The translations under genes were made by a program, and so were the position numbers. The notes below the pieces were generated by a model. It had not been told where the DNA came from, ran no database searches, and was given only the letters and a program-made list of their open reading frames with translations. Shown here piece after piece: positions 25,856 through 36,800 of a DNA stretch of 64,000 nucleotides. The stretch comes from Cryptosporangium minutisporangium (GTDB lineage Bacteria > Actinomycetota > Actinomycetes > Mycobacteriales > Cryptosporangiaceae). The stretch spans positions 1 to 64,000 of the forward strand of contig NZ_BAAAYN010000041.1 of NCBI RefSeq assembly GCF_039536245.1, given 5' to 3'. Position 1 is the stretch's first letter. Each line of letters starts with the position of its first letter.

Positions 25856-26938
25856 CTAGGCGGGCTGGATCGAGGCGATGACGCGATCGATCTCCGGGTT
25901 GTACTGCCGGTGGGTGTCCGGGATCGAGATGTAGAGCACGGCGGCGTCCGGACGGCCGACGTCCACGAGGACCACCGCCACCTGCTCGCCCCGCGCTTCC
26001 AGCCCGTTCGCCTCGAACGAGAGGTGGAACGTCGACACCCACGCCGGCCGCCCGCCCACGAGCACCTGCTCGTCGCGGGTCTGCTTCTTGACGTTCGGCT
26101 GTGGGTAATAGGCGCGCCGGACGTCCTCGGCGACCTGGCGGCCCGCGCAGGGCAGGTTCAGCGAGAGGCTGTCCCCCACGGTCGCGGGCACCTTCCCGGA
26201 GAGCACCGAGGCCAGGTAGTCACCACCGGAGTAAGTCTCGGTCACGAAGTAGTAGCCGGTGCCGAAGTCGACGCCGAGCGTTCCCTGCCCCCAGGAGCCC
26301 TGGTCCCAGAGTTGCCAGGGCGAACCGAGCCGCAGGTACGAGATACCGGAGTCGCGGTCGGTGATCCGCGGCCCGTCCACCGGCGAGGGCTGCTCCCCAC
26401 CTGGCGGCGGGTCCTCGGACGCCGGCGGGCACAGCCGCGCCAGCGGCGGCTTCGACGCCTCGGGGTCCTCGCCCGCGACCGGTCCGAACAGGGTCGGCCG
26501 GTCGCTGCGGAAGGCGCCGGTGGCGGCGAGCGTCAGCACGACGACGAGCCCCAGCACCAGGACGACGCCGCCGGCCACGAGCCACCGCGCTACCGGAGAC
26601 GTCGTGGCGGCGCTGGGGGGACCGGCAGGCCCCGCCGCGCCGGGCGATCCGCTACCCACGGGATAGCCGGTCGCCGCCCCGGTCCGCGTCCACCGACCCG
26701 GCCCGCCGGGCGCGACCCCACCCGCCCCTGCCGACCCGCCGGAAGACGCCGACCCGCGGGAAGACGCCGGCCAGCCGGAAGTCCCCGGCCCGCCGGGCGT
26801 ACTGGTCGAGGGCGGTCTCCAGGTGACCGCGGATTCGCCGCTCCCCCCGGACGGCCGGGCCCAGGGGTTGTCGGCCCCCGCCGATTCACCGCTCCGGGCG
26901 GCGCCATCGGCGGGCCCGCCCGTTCCGGGCGTCGTCAT
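25856..26938 (-). CDS. Single-pass membrane protein with Gly/Ser/Pro-rich cytoplasmic head
   Basis: A 360-residue protein. Residues 1-115 are a low-complexity Gly/Ser/Pro/Ala region; a membrane helix lies at about 119-141 (WLVAGGVVLVLGLVVVLTLA); the remaining about 215 residues form an extracellular domain with ISYLRLGSPWQLWDQGSWGQG and three cysteines. Type II-like topology. The external part resembles unannotated actinobacterial secreted domains of unknown role. The next gene on the same strand (26990-27235) is upstream and probably co-transcribed. Confidence 0.75.
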   Translation of the reverse strand: MTTPGTGGPADGAARSGESAGADNPWARPSGGSGESAVTWRPPSTSTPGGPGTSGWPASSRGSASSGGSAGAGGVAPGGPGRWTRTGAATGYPVGSGSPGAAGPAGPPSAATTSPVARWLVAGGVVLVLGLVVVLTLAATGAFRSDRPTLFGPVAGEDPEASKPPLARLCPPASEDPPPGGEQPSPVDGPRITDRDSGISYLRLGSPWQLWDQGSWGQGTLGVDFGTGYYFVTETYSGGDYLASVLSGKVPATVGDSLSLNLPCAGRQVAEDVRRAYYPQPNVKKQTRDEQVLVGGRPAWVSTFHLSFEANGLEARGEQVAVVLVDVGRPDAAVLYISIPDTHRQYNPEIDRVIASIQPA

Positions 26939-26989
26939 TCCACACCGCTCCCGTGCATCGATCCGGCCCGGGTGCGGCGTCGTGCGTCC

Positions 26990-27235
26990 TCAGTCGGCGG
27001 TTCGGTACCACTCCGCGCCGTCGACGTCCCGGGTCGCGGCGATGAAGCTCCGGACGTTCACGCCGCGCTCGACGCTCTGATTCTCCCTCACGGACTCCGC
27101 CCGGTCACGTGCCCCTGAAATGTCGGGTACCTGCCAGGGTGTCAGCGCGACCAGGGCCGCCACCGCCAGGCCCGCGGCAGCGCTGAGCACCACCGTCGAC
27201 CACCCGGCAGCGTGAGCTCGCCGGTACAAGCGCAT
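26990..27235 (-). CDS. Small single-pass membrane protein
   Basis: An 81-residue protein with a basic N-terminus (RLYRRAHAAGW), a membrane helix at about 14-35 and an external tail rich in charged residues. ATG 27235 follows GGGAGG by eight bases, better placed than the GTG at 27244. Function unknown. It starts an apparent two-gene unit with 25856-26938. Confidence 0.65.
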   Translation of the reverse strand: MRLYRRAHAAGWSTVVLSAAAGLAVAALVALTPWQVPDISGARDRAESVRENQSVERGVNVRSFIAATRDVDGAEWYRTAD

Positions 27236-27701
27236 CCTCGACACCTCCCGTCGGCCCCGGACGACGCCGGGCCGAATGGAACTCCCTCACGCGGTAGGAC
27301 GCTCCGCGACGGCCGTCGGTTGCATGACAGCGCTAGTCTGCGCTGTCCGCGGTCGGGAAACTGTCACCGGGGCAACGCACCAATGTCGCGATTCGGTCAC
27401 TCGGTAGCGCGCGGATGGGCCGGCCGCGTCTCTCCAACGACCTTCTCGTCACCGATTCCCGCAGTTGGCCGAAGAATCGGTCGACGAGTGCGAAATTCGC
27501 GACCGAATCCACGGACTTTTCTCGAATTGGTCGCGTCGCGCGCCGTTCCCTACGGGCAGTGAACGCGATCTCGCGCTACGGCAGCAATTGCATAACGGTC
27601 CTCTAAGAACCTGTCGACGTATTCATGCGGAGTTCGCGATGGGAAGCCAGGGTTCCCCCTAAGGTCGCCCACAACATGACGCATCCCGCGAGGAGAGTGT
27701 G
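27236..27701. other. 466-base divergent intergenic region with an inverted repeat
   Basis: Relatively AT-rich for this genome, especially 27440-27620. GACAGCGC/GCGCTGTC (27326-27333 with 27340-27347, six-base spacer) is a perfect inverted repeat that could be an operator or hairpin. No gene found. It supplies the promoters of the 5'-nucleotidase and the small membrane protein. Confidence 0.5.
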
Positions 27702-29555
27702 ATGTCCACCCCTCTCTACCGCCGGCGTACCGTCCGGTCGCTGGCCCTCTCGGTGCTCGCCGTGGGCCTCGTCGCCGCGCTGCCACTGGCCGGCGCCGCA
27801 CCGAGCGGCACCACCGGTCCGGCCGCCGACGCCTGGACGCCGCTGAGCCCGGTGACGGTCGCGTTCTCCAGCGAGGTGCCCAAGGCCCAGCGGGCTACCG
27901 GCCAGCTGCTGTCGTTCAACGACTTCCACGGCGCGATCGACCCGCCGACCGGCAGCGGGGGTCTGGTCAACGGTGTTCCGGCCGGCGGGTCGGAGTACCT
28001 GGCCACCGCGGTGCGGAAGTTGCGCAGGGAGGCCGGGCGCACTCCCACCCTCACCGTCGGCGCCGGTGACATGGTCGGCGCCTCACCGCTGGTCTCCGCC
28101 GCATTCCACGACGAGCCGGCGATCGAAGCGTTGTCCACGTTGGGCCTGGACATCAACGCGGTCGGGAACCACGAGTTCGACGAGGGCGTCACCGAGTTGA
28201 AGCGCCTGCAGTACGGCGGATGTCACCCCACCGACGGCTGCCAGGACGGCGACGGGTTCGCCGGTGCGAGGTTCCGCTTCCTCGCCGCGAACGTCGTCGA
28301 CAAGGCGACGAGGAAGCCGATCTTCCCCGCGTACACGATCCGCAGCGTCGGCGGCGTCAAGGTGGGCTTCGTCGGCATGACGCTCAGAGGAACGCCGAGC
28401 ATCGTCAACCCGACCGGCATCACCAGCGTGGACTTCCTCGACGAAGCCGAGACCGCGAACAAGTACGCCGCCGAGCTGAAGAAGCGCGGCGTCCACGCGC
28501 TGGTCCTCCTGATCCACCAGGGCGGTAGCCAGACCGGGTCCACTGCCGACCCGTCCGGGTGCGCGGGCTTCGCCGGTGACATCACGCCGATCGTCGCGAA
28601 GGTCGATCCGGCATACGGCGTCGTGGCCTCCGGGCACACCCACCGTTTCTACAGCTGCGCGTTGCCCAACTCGTCCGGGAAGACCTCCGTGGTCACCAGC
28701 GCGGGCACCAACGGCGTGCTGGTGACCGACATCGACGCGACGTTCGACAAGCGAGCGGGCACCTTCTCCACCGTGTCCGCGCGCAACGTCATCGCGGAGA
28801 ACGGCGTCCGGAACCCGGACGGCACCTGGAAGACCGACGCCAGCGGGGCCTACGTCCGCGACCCGGCCAAGGCCGACCCGGCGGTCAAGCGGGTCGCGGA
28901 CAAGTACCGCGCCGCGGTCGCGCCGATCGCGAACGAGGTGATCGGGTCGATCACCGCGGACATCACGAACTCGAACAACGCCGCCGGGGAGAGCGCACTC
29001 GGCGACGTCATCGCCGACGCCCAGCTGAGGTACACCACAACCAGCGCGAGCGCCCAGATCGCGCTGATGAACCCGGGTGGTATCCGCGCCTCGCTGAACT
29101 ACGCGAACTCCCCTGGTGGCGAGGCGCCGGGCCAGGTGACCTACGGCGAGGCGTTCACCGTCCAACCGTTCAACAACCTCGTGGTGACGCAGACGTTCAC
29201 CGGGCAGCAGCTCAAGGACGTGCTCGAGCAGCAGTTCGTCGGGTTCGACGGGCAGACCACGCAGCGGATCCTGCAAGTCTCGGCCGGCTTCACGTTCTCG
29301 TACGACACGCGCGCCGCAGCCGGGTCGCGGATCACCACGATGACGCTGAACGGGGCGCCGATCGACCTGGCGACCTCGTACCGGGTGACGACGAACGACT
29401 TCCTCGCCAACGGTGGCGACGGGTTCACGAACCTCACCGAGGGCACCGCGCGGGCGACCGCACCGGGCTTCGACATCGACGCGCTCACCGCCTACCTCGG
29501 CGCCGGCACCCCGATCGCCCCGGGCCCGCAGAATCGGATCACTAAACTGGGCTGA
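27702..29555 (+). CDS. Secreted bifunctional metallophosphatase/5'-nucleotidase
   Basis: A 617-residue exported enzyme. A signal peptide (about 1-34, cleavage after AAPLAGA-like Ala-rich end) is followed by a calcineurin-like metallophosphoesterase domain with SFNDFHGAID (D-x-H), GAGDMVGAS, GNHEFDEG and GHTHRFYSC, and then by a 5'-nucleotidase C-terminal domain (about 400-580, with NPGGIRASL and YRVTTNDFLANGGDGF). It should hydrolyse extracellular nucleotides to scavenge nucleosides and phosphate. ATG 27702 is six bases from AGGAG. Four cysteines cluster near residues 175-185. Confidence 0.93.
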   Translation: MSTPLYRRRTVRSLALSVLAVGLVAALPLAGAAPSGTTGPAADAWTPLSPVTVAFSSEVPKAQRATGQLLSFNDFHGAIDPPTGSGGLVNGVPAGGSEYLATAVRKLRREAGRTPTLTVGAGDMVGASPLVSAAFHDEPAIEALSTLGLDINAVGNHEFDEGVTELKRLQYGGCHPTDGCQDGDGFAGARFRFLAANVVDKATRKPIFPAYTIRSVGGVKVGFVGMTLRGTPSIVNPTGITSVDFLDEAETANKYAAELKKRGVHALVLLIHQGGSQTGSTADPSGCAGFAGDITPIVAKVDPAYGVVASGHTHRFYSCALPNSSGKTSVVTSAGTNGVLVTDIDATFDKRAGTFSTVSARNVIAENGVRNPDGTWKTDASGAYVRDPAKADPAVKRVADKYRAAVAPIANEVIGSITADITNSNNAAGESALGDVIADAQLRYTTTSASAQIALMNPGGIRASLNYANSPGGEAPGQVTYGEAFTVQPFNNLVVTQTFTGQQLKDVLEQQFVGFDGQTTQRILQVSAGFTFSYDTRAAAGSRITTMTLNGAPIDLATSYRVTTNDFLANGGDGFTNLTEGTARATAPGFDIDALTAYLGAGTPIAPGPQNRITKLG

Positions 29556-29683
29556 ATGGACGTCGATGCTCTGACCTGGAGCCCGCTGAGGGCGGGGCTG
29601 GCGTGCGGCCCCGTCGACGCCTCGTATTGGTCATACTCAAGTCGCCGGGGCCGCCCGTCAGCGTCGTTCTCAGCGGGCCGCGC

Positions 29684-30412
29684 ATGATTGCGCGGTTTCG
29701 TGATCTGTGTGTGGACGCCACGGAGTCCGACGCCGAAGCGCTGGGCCGGTTCTGGGCCGACGTACTCGGAACGACGCTCACCGAAGGCGCAGGCTCGGGG
29801 TACCGCGTCGAGGCGAGACCTGAGGCGTCCCGGGCAACCCAGATCTGGGTCAACGTCGTTCCGGAAGCCCGGATCGGGAAGACCCGCGTCCACCTCGACC
29901 TGCGGCTGCCGGAGCCCGACCCGTCCCCGCTGGTGGCGCTCGGCGCCCGGGTGGTCACCGAGCCGGGCGCCGATCCGTGGTGGGTGCTCGCCGACCCGGA
30001 CGGCAATCTGTTCTGCGCGTTCCCACCGAGGCCCGGTGCGCCGGCGGTCACCGAGGTCCCGGCGGCCCCGTTCGAGCTGGTCGTCGACTGTGGGGACTCG
30101 CTGGCCCAGGCGACGTGGTGGGCGGCGCAAGTCGGCGGCGAGGTGCGGCAGGCCGAGCACGGGGAGTACGCCTGGATCGAGGGTGCTGCGGGCTTCCCGT
30201 GGGACGCCTGGGTGTTCGGCCCGGTGCCGGAGCCGAAGGGCGTGAAGAACCGAGTGCACTGGGACGTCACGCTCGAAGGTCCCGATCCCGAGCCGCTGCT
30301 CGCCGCCGGGGCGGTCCTGCTCCGCCGCCCGGACGACGACATCCGGTGGTGGATCCTGGCCGACCCGGAGGGCAATGAGTTCTGTGCCTTCCCCGCCGAT
30401 CAGCAGGAGTAG
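29684..30412 (+). CDS. VOC (glyoxalase-like) family protein, two domains
   Basis: A 242-residue protein made of two tandem glyoxalase-6-like halves; each ends with WWxLADPxGNxFCAFP (around residues 102-118 and 218-236). The pattern RFRDLCVDATESDAEALGRFWADVLG opens the first. Members bind divalent metal or small ligands, but the substrate here is unknown. The Met at 29684 is chosen because the family fold begins there; the frame is open back to 29603. The hydrolase gene follows 45 bases later. Confidence 0.85.
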   Translation: MIARFRDLCVDATESDAEALGRFWADVLGTTLTEGAGSGYRVEARPEASRATQIWVNVVPEARIGKTRVHLDLRLPEPDPSPLVALGARVVTEPGADPWWVLADPDGNLFCAFPPRPGAPAVTEVPAAPFELVVDCGDSLAQATWWAAQVGGEVRQAEHGEYAWIEGAAGFPWDAWVFGPVPEPKGVKNRVHWDVTLEGPDPEPLLAAGAVLLRRPDDDIRWWILADPEGNEFCAFPADQQE

Positions 30413-30457
30413 GTACTGTCGGGTACCACGTGCGACCACCGCCGGGAGGACCGCCGC

Positions 30458-31309
30458 ATGCCCCATGACGCACTGACCCACGAACAGTGGACCGCCAACG
30501 GGTGGACGTTCGACGTCCAAGTCGGCGGCCCGTCCTCGGGTGAGCCGGTGGTCCTGCTGCACGGATTTCCGCAGAACGCCCGCGAGTGGGACGCGGTGAG
30601 CCGCCTGCTGCACGAGGCGGGGTACCGCACGTACGCGCCCGACCAGCGCGGCTACTCCCCCGGCGCGCGGCCCCAGGACGTCGACGCGTACCGGATGGAC
30701 CACCTGGTGGCGGACGTCGTCTCGCTGCTGGACGCGCGGGACCTGGAGGCGGCGCACATCGTCGGCCACGACTGGGGTGCCGCGGTCGCCTGGCATCTCG
30801 CCGGACGCCACCCCGACCGCGTCCGCACGCTGACCGCGCTGTCGGTGCCGCACCCCCACGCGCTGGTGAACGCGCTACGGGACGACCCGGAGCAGAAGCG
30901 CAAGTCGGCGTACATGCTGTTCTTCCGACGCCGCTGGGTGGCCGAGCGCACCCTGCTGGCCTTCGACGCCCGACTGCTGCGCAAGTCGTTCGGCGGCTCG
31001 GGGGTGTCCCAGGCTGAGCTCGACCGGTACGTGCGCCCGCTGCAGGCGCCTGGCGCGTTGACCGGGGCGCTGAACTGGTACCGGGCGATGTCCGGCCGGG
31101 AGTCGGCGGAGGCGGCGCCGGTCCGCGTCCCCACGACCTATGTCTGGAGCGACGGCGACCTCGCGCTCGGCCGTACCGGGGCGGAGGCGTGCGGCACGTT
31201 CGTCGAGAGCGACTACACGTTCGTCGAGCTGCCCGGACTGAGTCACTGGCTCCCCGACCAGGCTCCGGAACGCATCGCCGAGGTCATCCTCGCCCGCGTG
31301 CGGAGCTAG
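30458..31309 (+). CDS. Alpha/beta hydrolase, epoxide-hydrolase-like
   Basis: A 283-residue alpha/beta hydrolase. The oxyanion-hole motif VVLLHGFPQN, the nucleophile elbow VGHDWGAAVAW with Asp as nucleophile (as in epoxide hydrolases and dehalogenases), the cap helix region and a C-terminal His in GLSHWLPDQ are present. Epoxide hydrolase is the closest guess; haloalkane dehalogenase or fluoroacetate dehalogenase-like activity is possible. ATG with GGGAGGACCGCCGC upstream. Likely co-transcribed with the VOC gene. Confidence 0.87.
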   Translation: MPHDALTHEQWTANGWTFDVQVGGPSSGEPVVLLHGFPQNAREWDAVSRLLHEAGYRTYAPDQRGYSPGARPQDVDAYRMDHLVADVVSLLDARDLEAAHIVGHDWGAAVAWHLAGRHPDRVRTLTALSVPHPHALVNALRDDPEQKRKSAYMLFFRRRWVAERTLLAFDARLLRKSFGGSGVSQAELDRYVRPLQAPGALTGALNWYRAMSGRESAEAAPVRVPTTYVWSDGDLALGRTGAEACGTFVESDYTFVELPGLSHWLPDQAPERIAEVILARVRS

Positions 31310-31407
31310 GAACCGTCTCGGCGCGGATAATAGGGTAAATCATCTATTTCGCCCATAATCCTTGGTGACGGGCGCTCGGCAGAACGGCCGGGCCCGGACC
31401 GCCGGGG

Positions 31408-33810
31408 GTGGGCGTGCGGAAGCTGTCGGTCCGGGCCGCGACGGCGGCCGGCCTCCTCGTCGCCGTGCTCGGGGCCGCGGTCACCCACCCAGCGCCGCGC
31501 GCCGTCGCACAGCCGGAACCCAGTGGCGTTGAGCCACGGGCGGACAGACGAAACCTCGGGGTCGAGGACGACCTGCTCACGCCGCGCGAGGAGAAGCGCC
31601 GCGCACTCCGTCAGCGTGCGCTCGCCGACGTCATCGCCGGCCGGGCGATCCCGCGTCAGCGCGGCGCCAGCACGGTGGTCCGTCTCGACCCGAAAGACCC
31701 GAGGGAGAACGGGCGCCCCGGCGACTGGGTCGAGTTGGCCCGCGAGAAGACCGACCGGATCTTCGTCGTCCTGGTCGAGTTCGGCGACGAACGCCACCCC
31801 GACTTCCCCGACCGCGACACCGACGCGACGACCCCCGGCCCGGAGACGTTCGACGGTCCCCGCCACAACCAGATCCCGCGCCCGGACCGGACGAAAGACA
31901 ACTCGACGGCCTGGCAACCCGGCTACGGCCCCGCCCACTACCGGCGGCTGTACTTCGGGCCCGGCGAATCACTCCGCACGTACTTCGAGGCCCAGTCGTC
32001 CGGTCGGTACAGCGTGCAAGGACAGGTAACCGACTGGGTGCGGGTCCGCTACAACCAGGCCCGCTACGGACGCTCGAACGGCACTCCCTGCAGCCGGAGC
32101 GTCTGCTCCAACACCTGGGCGCTGGTCCGCGACGCGCTCGCCCAGTGGGTCGCCGCCCAGCACCGCCGCGGCCGCACCGACGCCCAGATCCGGGCCGAGC
32201 TGGCCGCGTACGACCGGTGGGACCGCTACGACCACGACCGTGACGGCGACTTCGACGAGCCGGACGGCTACCTCGACCACTTCCAGCTCATCCACGCCGG
32301 CGGCGACCAGGCCGACCAGGAACCCCGCTACGGGGAGGACGCGATCTGGTCGCACCGCTGGAAGGCCTACTCGAACCTGGCGAAGAAGGCGGGGCCGCCC
32401 CGGAACAAGGACGGTGGCACGCAGATCGGCAAGACCGGGCTCTGGGTCGCCGACTACACCACCCAGCCGGAGAACGGCGGCGTCAGCGTCATCGCCCACG
32501 AGTACGGGCACGACCTCGGCCTACCCGACGCGTACGACCTGACCGGCGGTGACAGCCCGATGGAGTGGTGGTCGCTGATGTCGCAGAGCAGGCTCTCCCG
32601 GCCCGGCGAGGGCAACGGCACCCGCCTGGCCGACCTCGGTGCCTGGGAGAAGCTGCAACTCGGTTGGCTGGACTACGAGATCGCGGTTCCCGGGGCTTCC
32701 CGCCGGTTCACGCTGGGCCCGGCCGAGTACACCACCGACGACCCGCAGGCGCTCCTCGTCGTCCTGCCGAAGAAGCGGGTCACGACCCCGCTGCCGGCAC
32801 CACCGCAGGGCCGGCGCAGCTGGTGGAGCAGCACCGACGACGAGCTGGACGCCACGCTCACCCGCCGTCTCCGCCTTCCGAAGGGCGGTCCCGCGACGCT
32901 GACGTTTCGGGCCCACTGGGACGTCGAGGACTGCGAGGCCGATCCGTGTGACTACGTCTACGTCGAGGTGGACGCCGGCACCGGTTGGCGCGCGATCGCC
33001 GGCTCGATCACGAAGGCCGCCGAGGGCCACGGCATCGACGGCAAGAGCAACGGGTGGAAACCGGCGACGTTCGACCTCTCCCGGTACGCCGGCCGCTCGA
33101 TCGGGCTGCGCTTCCGGTACACGACCGATCAGGCGAGCGCCGGCCAGGGCTTTCTGGTGGACGACGTCCGCGTCGCCGTCGGCGGCGACCCGGTCGCTAC
33201 CGAAGACGCCGAGGACGCCGCCGGGGGCTGGGCGGCGTCCGGCGGGTTCGTGCGGGTCACCGACCGGCACGTCGCCGACCGCGACCACTACTACCTCGCC
33301 GCCCACCGCACCGCCCGGTCCTACGACCGCTACCTGCAGCAGGGCCCGTACAACTTCGGCTGGCTGGACACCAAGCCGAACTGGATCGAGCGCTTCTCTT
33401 ACGAGGAGGGTCTGCTGGTCACGTACTGGGACACGTCCCAGCGCGACAACAACGTCAGCGCGCATCCCGGGGCCGGGCGCAACCTGATCGTCGATGCTCA
33501 TCCGCGCCCCATCCGCCGGATCGACGGCGAGCCGTGGCGCACCCGGGTCCAGCTCTACGACGCGCCCTTCTCCCTGCGCCGCCCGCGCTCGTTCACGCTG
33601 CACGTCAGCGGCCGGGCGTCCTATCTGCGGGGACAGCGTCCGCAGCCGGTGTTCGACGACAGCCGGCAGTACTGGTTCCCGGAGCTACCGCAGGCCGGCG
33701 TCAAGGTACCGAAGATCGGCGTCCGGCTCGGGGTGACCGGCGAGAGCGGCCCCCGGATCACGGTCGAGCTGTCCCGACGACCTACCGCGACACCGTCGGC
33801 AGCGCCGTGA
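31408..33810 (+). CDS. Secreted M6-family metalloprotease (immune inhibitor A-like)
   Basis: An 800-residue exported protease. The signal peptide (about 1-32, ending PRAVA) and a propeptide-like basic helix precede the catalytic domain; the zinc site VIAHEYGHDLGLPDAYD is near residues 360-376, followed by the Met-turn SLMSQSRL. The C-terminal half has a carbohydrate-binding/jelly-roll-like region (about 500-600, RLPKGGPATLTFRAHWDVE) seen in immune-inhibitor-A proteins. The start is GTG 31408 or 31414. An AT-rich, imperfect inverted repeat at 31326-31363 is the likely promoter. Its end overlaps adnB by 29 bases, convergently. Confidence 0.9.
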   Translation: MGVRKLSVRAATAAGLLVAVLGAAVTHPAPRAVAQPEPSGVEPRADRRNLGVEDDLLTPREEKRRALRQRALADVIAGRAIPRQRGASTVVRLDPKDPRENGRPGDWVELAREKTDRIFVVLVEFGDERHPDFPDRDTDATTPGPETFDGPRHNQIPRPDRTKDNSTAWQPGYGPAHYRRLYFGPGESLRTYFEAQSSGRYSVQGQVTDWVRVRYNQARYGRSNGTPCSRSVCSNTWALVRDALAQWVAAQHRRGRTDAQIRAELAAYDRWDRYDHDRDGDFDEPDGYLDHFQLIHAGGDQADQEPRYGEDAIWSHRWKAYSNLAKKAGPPRNKDGGTQIGKTGLWVADYTTQPENGGVSVIAHEYGHDLGLPDAYDLTGGDSPMEWWSLMSQSRLSRPGEGNGTRLADLGAWEKLQLGWLDYEIAVPGASRRFTLGPAEYTTDDPQALLVVLPKKRVTTPLPAPPQGRRSWWSSTDDELDATLTRRLRLPKGGPATLTFRAHWDVEDCEADPCDYVYVEVDAGTGWRAIAGSITKAAEGHGIDGKSNGWKPATFDLSRYAGRSIGLRFRYTTDQASAGQGFLVDDVRVAVGGDPVATEDAEDAAGGWAASGGFVRVTDRHVADRDHYYLAAHRTARSYDRYLQQGPYNFGWLDTKPNWIERFSYEEGLLVTYWDTSQRDNNVSAHPGAGRNLIVDAHPRPIRRIDGEPWRTRVQLYDAPFSLRRPRSFTLHVSGRASYLRGQRPQPVFDDSRQYWFPELPQAGVKVPKIGVRLGVTGESGPRITVELSRRPTATPSAAP

Positions 33811-36800
33811 CCAGCGCTGCCAGGCCGGTCTCGTCGAGGAGGTCGACCGGGCGGACGGTGCGCACCGCGCGGACGTAGTGGAAGGCGGCGCTCACCTCCT
33901 CGACCGGGCAGCCGGCCAGCGCCGCCCAGGCCAGCCGGTAGGCGGCGAGCTGCACCTCGGCCGCCACCGCGGCCTCCCCGGACGGCGGGCGCCCGGTCTT
34001 CCAGTCGACGACCTCCCAGCCGTCGGTGGTGCGGAACACCGCGTCGATCCGGCCCCGCAGCACGATGCTCTCCCGGGGTCGCGCTCCCCCCAGCAGCGTC
34101 GCGAACGGCACCTCGACCTGCTGCGGTACCCGGTCGGCCCACTCGCTGCGCAGGAACGCCTCCTGCAGCGCGGGCAGGTCGTCGTCCGGCGTCTGGTCGG
34201 CATCGGCAGCGCCGGGCAACTCGTCCAGATCGAGCAGGCGGTCGGCGCCGAAACGTCGCTCCAGCCACGTGTGGAACGCGGTGCCCCGACGCGCCAGCGG
34301 CGCCGGGGGCGTCGGCACCGGACGCCGCAGCAGCCGCGCCAGCTCGTCCGGGTCGCGGCGCAGCAGTACCAGCTGCGAGACGGTGAGCTGGGACGGCAGC
34401 GGAACCTCGACCACGTAGTTGTCGGGCTCAGTCCCGTCGGGGCGGGCCCCCGCCCGCTCGGCCAGCAGCATCTCGGCCTCCTCGGCCCAGGCCGCACCGG
34501 CCTCCCGCTCCGCCTCGGTCTCCTCCGCGCTGCCGGCGGCCACCACCAGCGCCGCGGCCTCCTCGACCTCGTCCCGGCGGGCGCCGAGCGGATCGAACGG
34601 CCACGGCGCGACCCGACCGGCGACCAGCAGCGGGTTCACCGTCCCCAGCTCCGGCTCGTCGGTCCAGACGTCGACGGTGCCGCCGTCGTCTCCCGCGACA
34701 CAGTGTTCGTGCACCTCGCGCAGGAACGGGGACGGGCCGCGGGGCTCGATCCCGGCGTCCCACCAGGCGCCGGAGCAGAGCAGGACGTGACGGGCCCTGG
34801 TCACCGCGACGTAGGCCAGCCGCCGCTCGTCGGCGAGCGCCCGGGCCTTCCACGCGTCGCCGAACCGGGCCAGCGCGGCTTTGGCTTCGCTCTGATCGGT
34901 CACTCCGGCCAGCACCAGCGACGGCAGGTCGGCAGCGTCCCCGCGGAGCTCGAACGGCAGCACGCCGAGCCCGCGGCTCCAGGTGTCGGACATCTTCGCC
35001 GTGCCCGGGAACACGCCGCCGGAGAGACCGGGCACCGCCACGATGTCCCACTCCAGGCCCTTGGCGGCGTGCACGGTCAGCACCTGCACCGCGCCGGCCC
35101 GCACGTCCACCTGCCCCGGCGCGAGGCCGCGCTCGCGCTCGTCGGCGGCCCCGAGATACGACAGGAACGCCGAGAGCGTCGGCGTCTCGGCCGCCTCGGC
35201 GAAGTCGGCGGCGACGTCGGCGAACGCGTCCAGGTGCGCTCGGGCCAGGGACGCGGTCCCCGGCGCGGCGGCGTCCAGCGTGCGGCTGCCGACCTCGATG
35301 TCCAGACCGAGCCGCCGCTCGACCTCGGCGACCAGGTCCGGGACCGGCTGGTTGACCCGCAGCCGCAGTGACCGCAGCTCAGCGGCGAACCGGGTCAGCC
35401 GCTCGTACCCGGTCGGCGAGTAGGCCTCGGCCGGACCCAGGTCGTCGAGCGCCTCGATGATGCTGCGCTCCTCGGCCTTCTCGATCGGGAGGTCTTCTCC
35501 CGGTCCGCCGGTGGCCTCCACCAGCTCACGGGCGCGGCGCCCCAGCGCGTCCAGATCGCGGGGACCCAGCCGCCACCGCGCACCGGACAGCAACCGGATC
35601 AACGCGGCGCCCGCCGTCGGATCGATCAGGACGTTGAGCGTCGCGACCAGGTCGCGGACCTCGGGCGTGGCCAGCAGGCCACCGAGGCCGACCACCTCGA
35701 CCGGTAGCCCGGCTGCGCGCAGCGCGTCGGCCAGCCGCTCGAACTGGTTCCTGGTGCGGGCCAGGACCGCGACGGTCGGCGGTCGCTCACCGCCTGCTCG
35801 CCAGCGCGGGGCGATCTGCTGGGCGATCCAGAGCGCCTCGTCCTGCACCGTCTCGTGCAGCGCGCAGACCACCTCGCCGGGGTCGGGACGGTCGGGGGCG
35901 GCCTGCAGTTCGGGCACCGGCGTCCCGGCGACCGCGTCGGTCACCCACGACCGTGGACCGGCTCCGGGGGTGCCGCGGAGCGGCGCGGAGAGCGCGTTGG
36001 CGAGGCCAAGGATCTGCGGTCCGTTGCGCCAGCTGGTGGTGAGCGGCAGCACCGGCGTGTCGCCGGCCTTCCGCGGGAAGTGTTCGGGGAAGCGGGTCAG
36101 GTTGCCGGCGCTGGCGCCGCGCCAGGCATAGATCGACTGGCAGGGGTCACCGACCGCGGTGACCGGATGACCGTCACCGAACAGCGACCGCAGCAGCACC
36201 AGCTGGGCGTGGCTGGTGTCCTGGTACTCGTCGAGCAGGACCACCCGGTACCGCGCCCGCTCGACCCGGCCGACCTCGGGATGGTTGCTCGCGACCCGGG
36301 CCGCGCGGGAGACCTGGTCGGCGAAGTCCATCACCTCGTCCCGGCGCTTGCGCAGGTCGTACTCCTCGACCAGCGGCAGCAGCTGCAGCCGGGCCCGCTG
36401 CACGTCGAGTACCTTCTTCAGCTCCGGCGCCAGGTCGTTGCGCTGCCGCGGCCCCTTGGGCAGGGCGGTGATCCGGCGGACGAACGCCTCGGTCCAGCTC
36501 ACCAGCTCGTCGGTGGTGCGGAGGTGCTCGGCGAGCTGACCGGCGAGGTCGAGCACCGCGGTCGAGACGGTCGGCGGTGTCCAGTCGACGTAGGACATGT
36601 CGCCGTCGTAGATCTGGACCGAGCCGCTGGCCAGCTGCCAGGTCCGGGCGTCGGTGAGCAGGCGTGCCGACGGCTCGTACCCGGCCCGCAGACCGTGCTC
36701 GGCGACGACCCGGGCGGCGTAGGCGTTGTAGGTGGCCACCGTCGGGTCGCCCACCTGGACGCTGCCCTGCATCACCGCCCGCAGCTGGCCCAGGCGCTGC

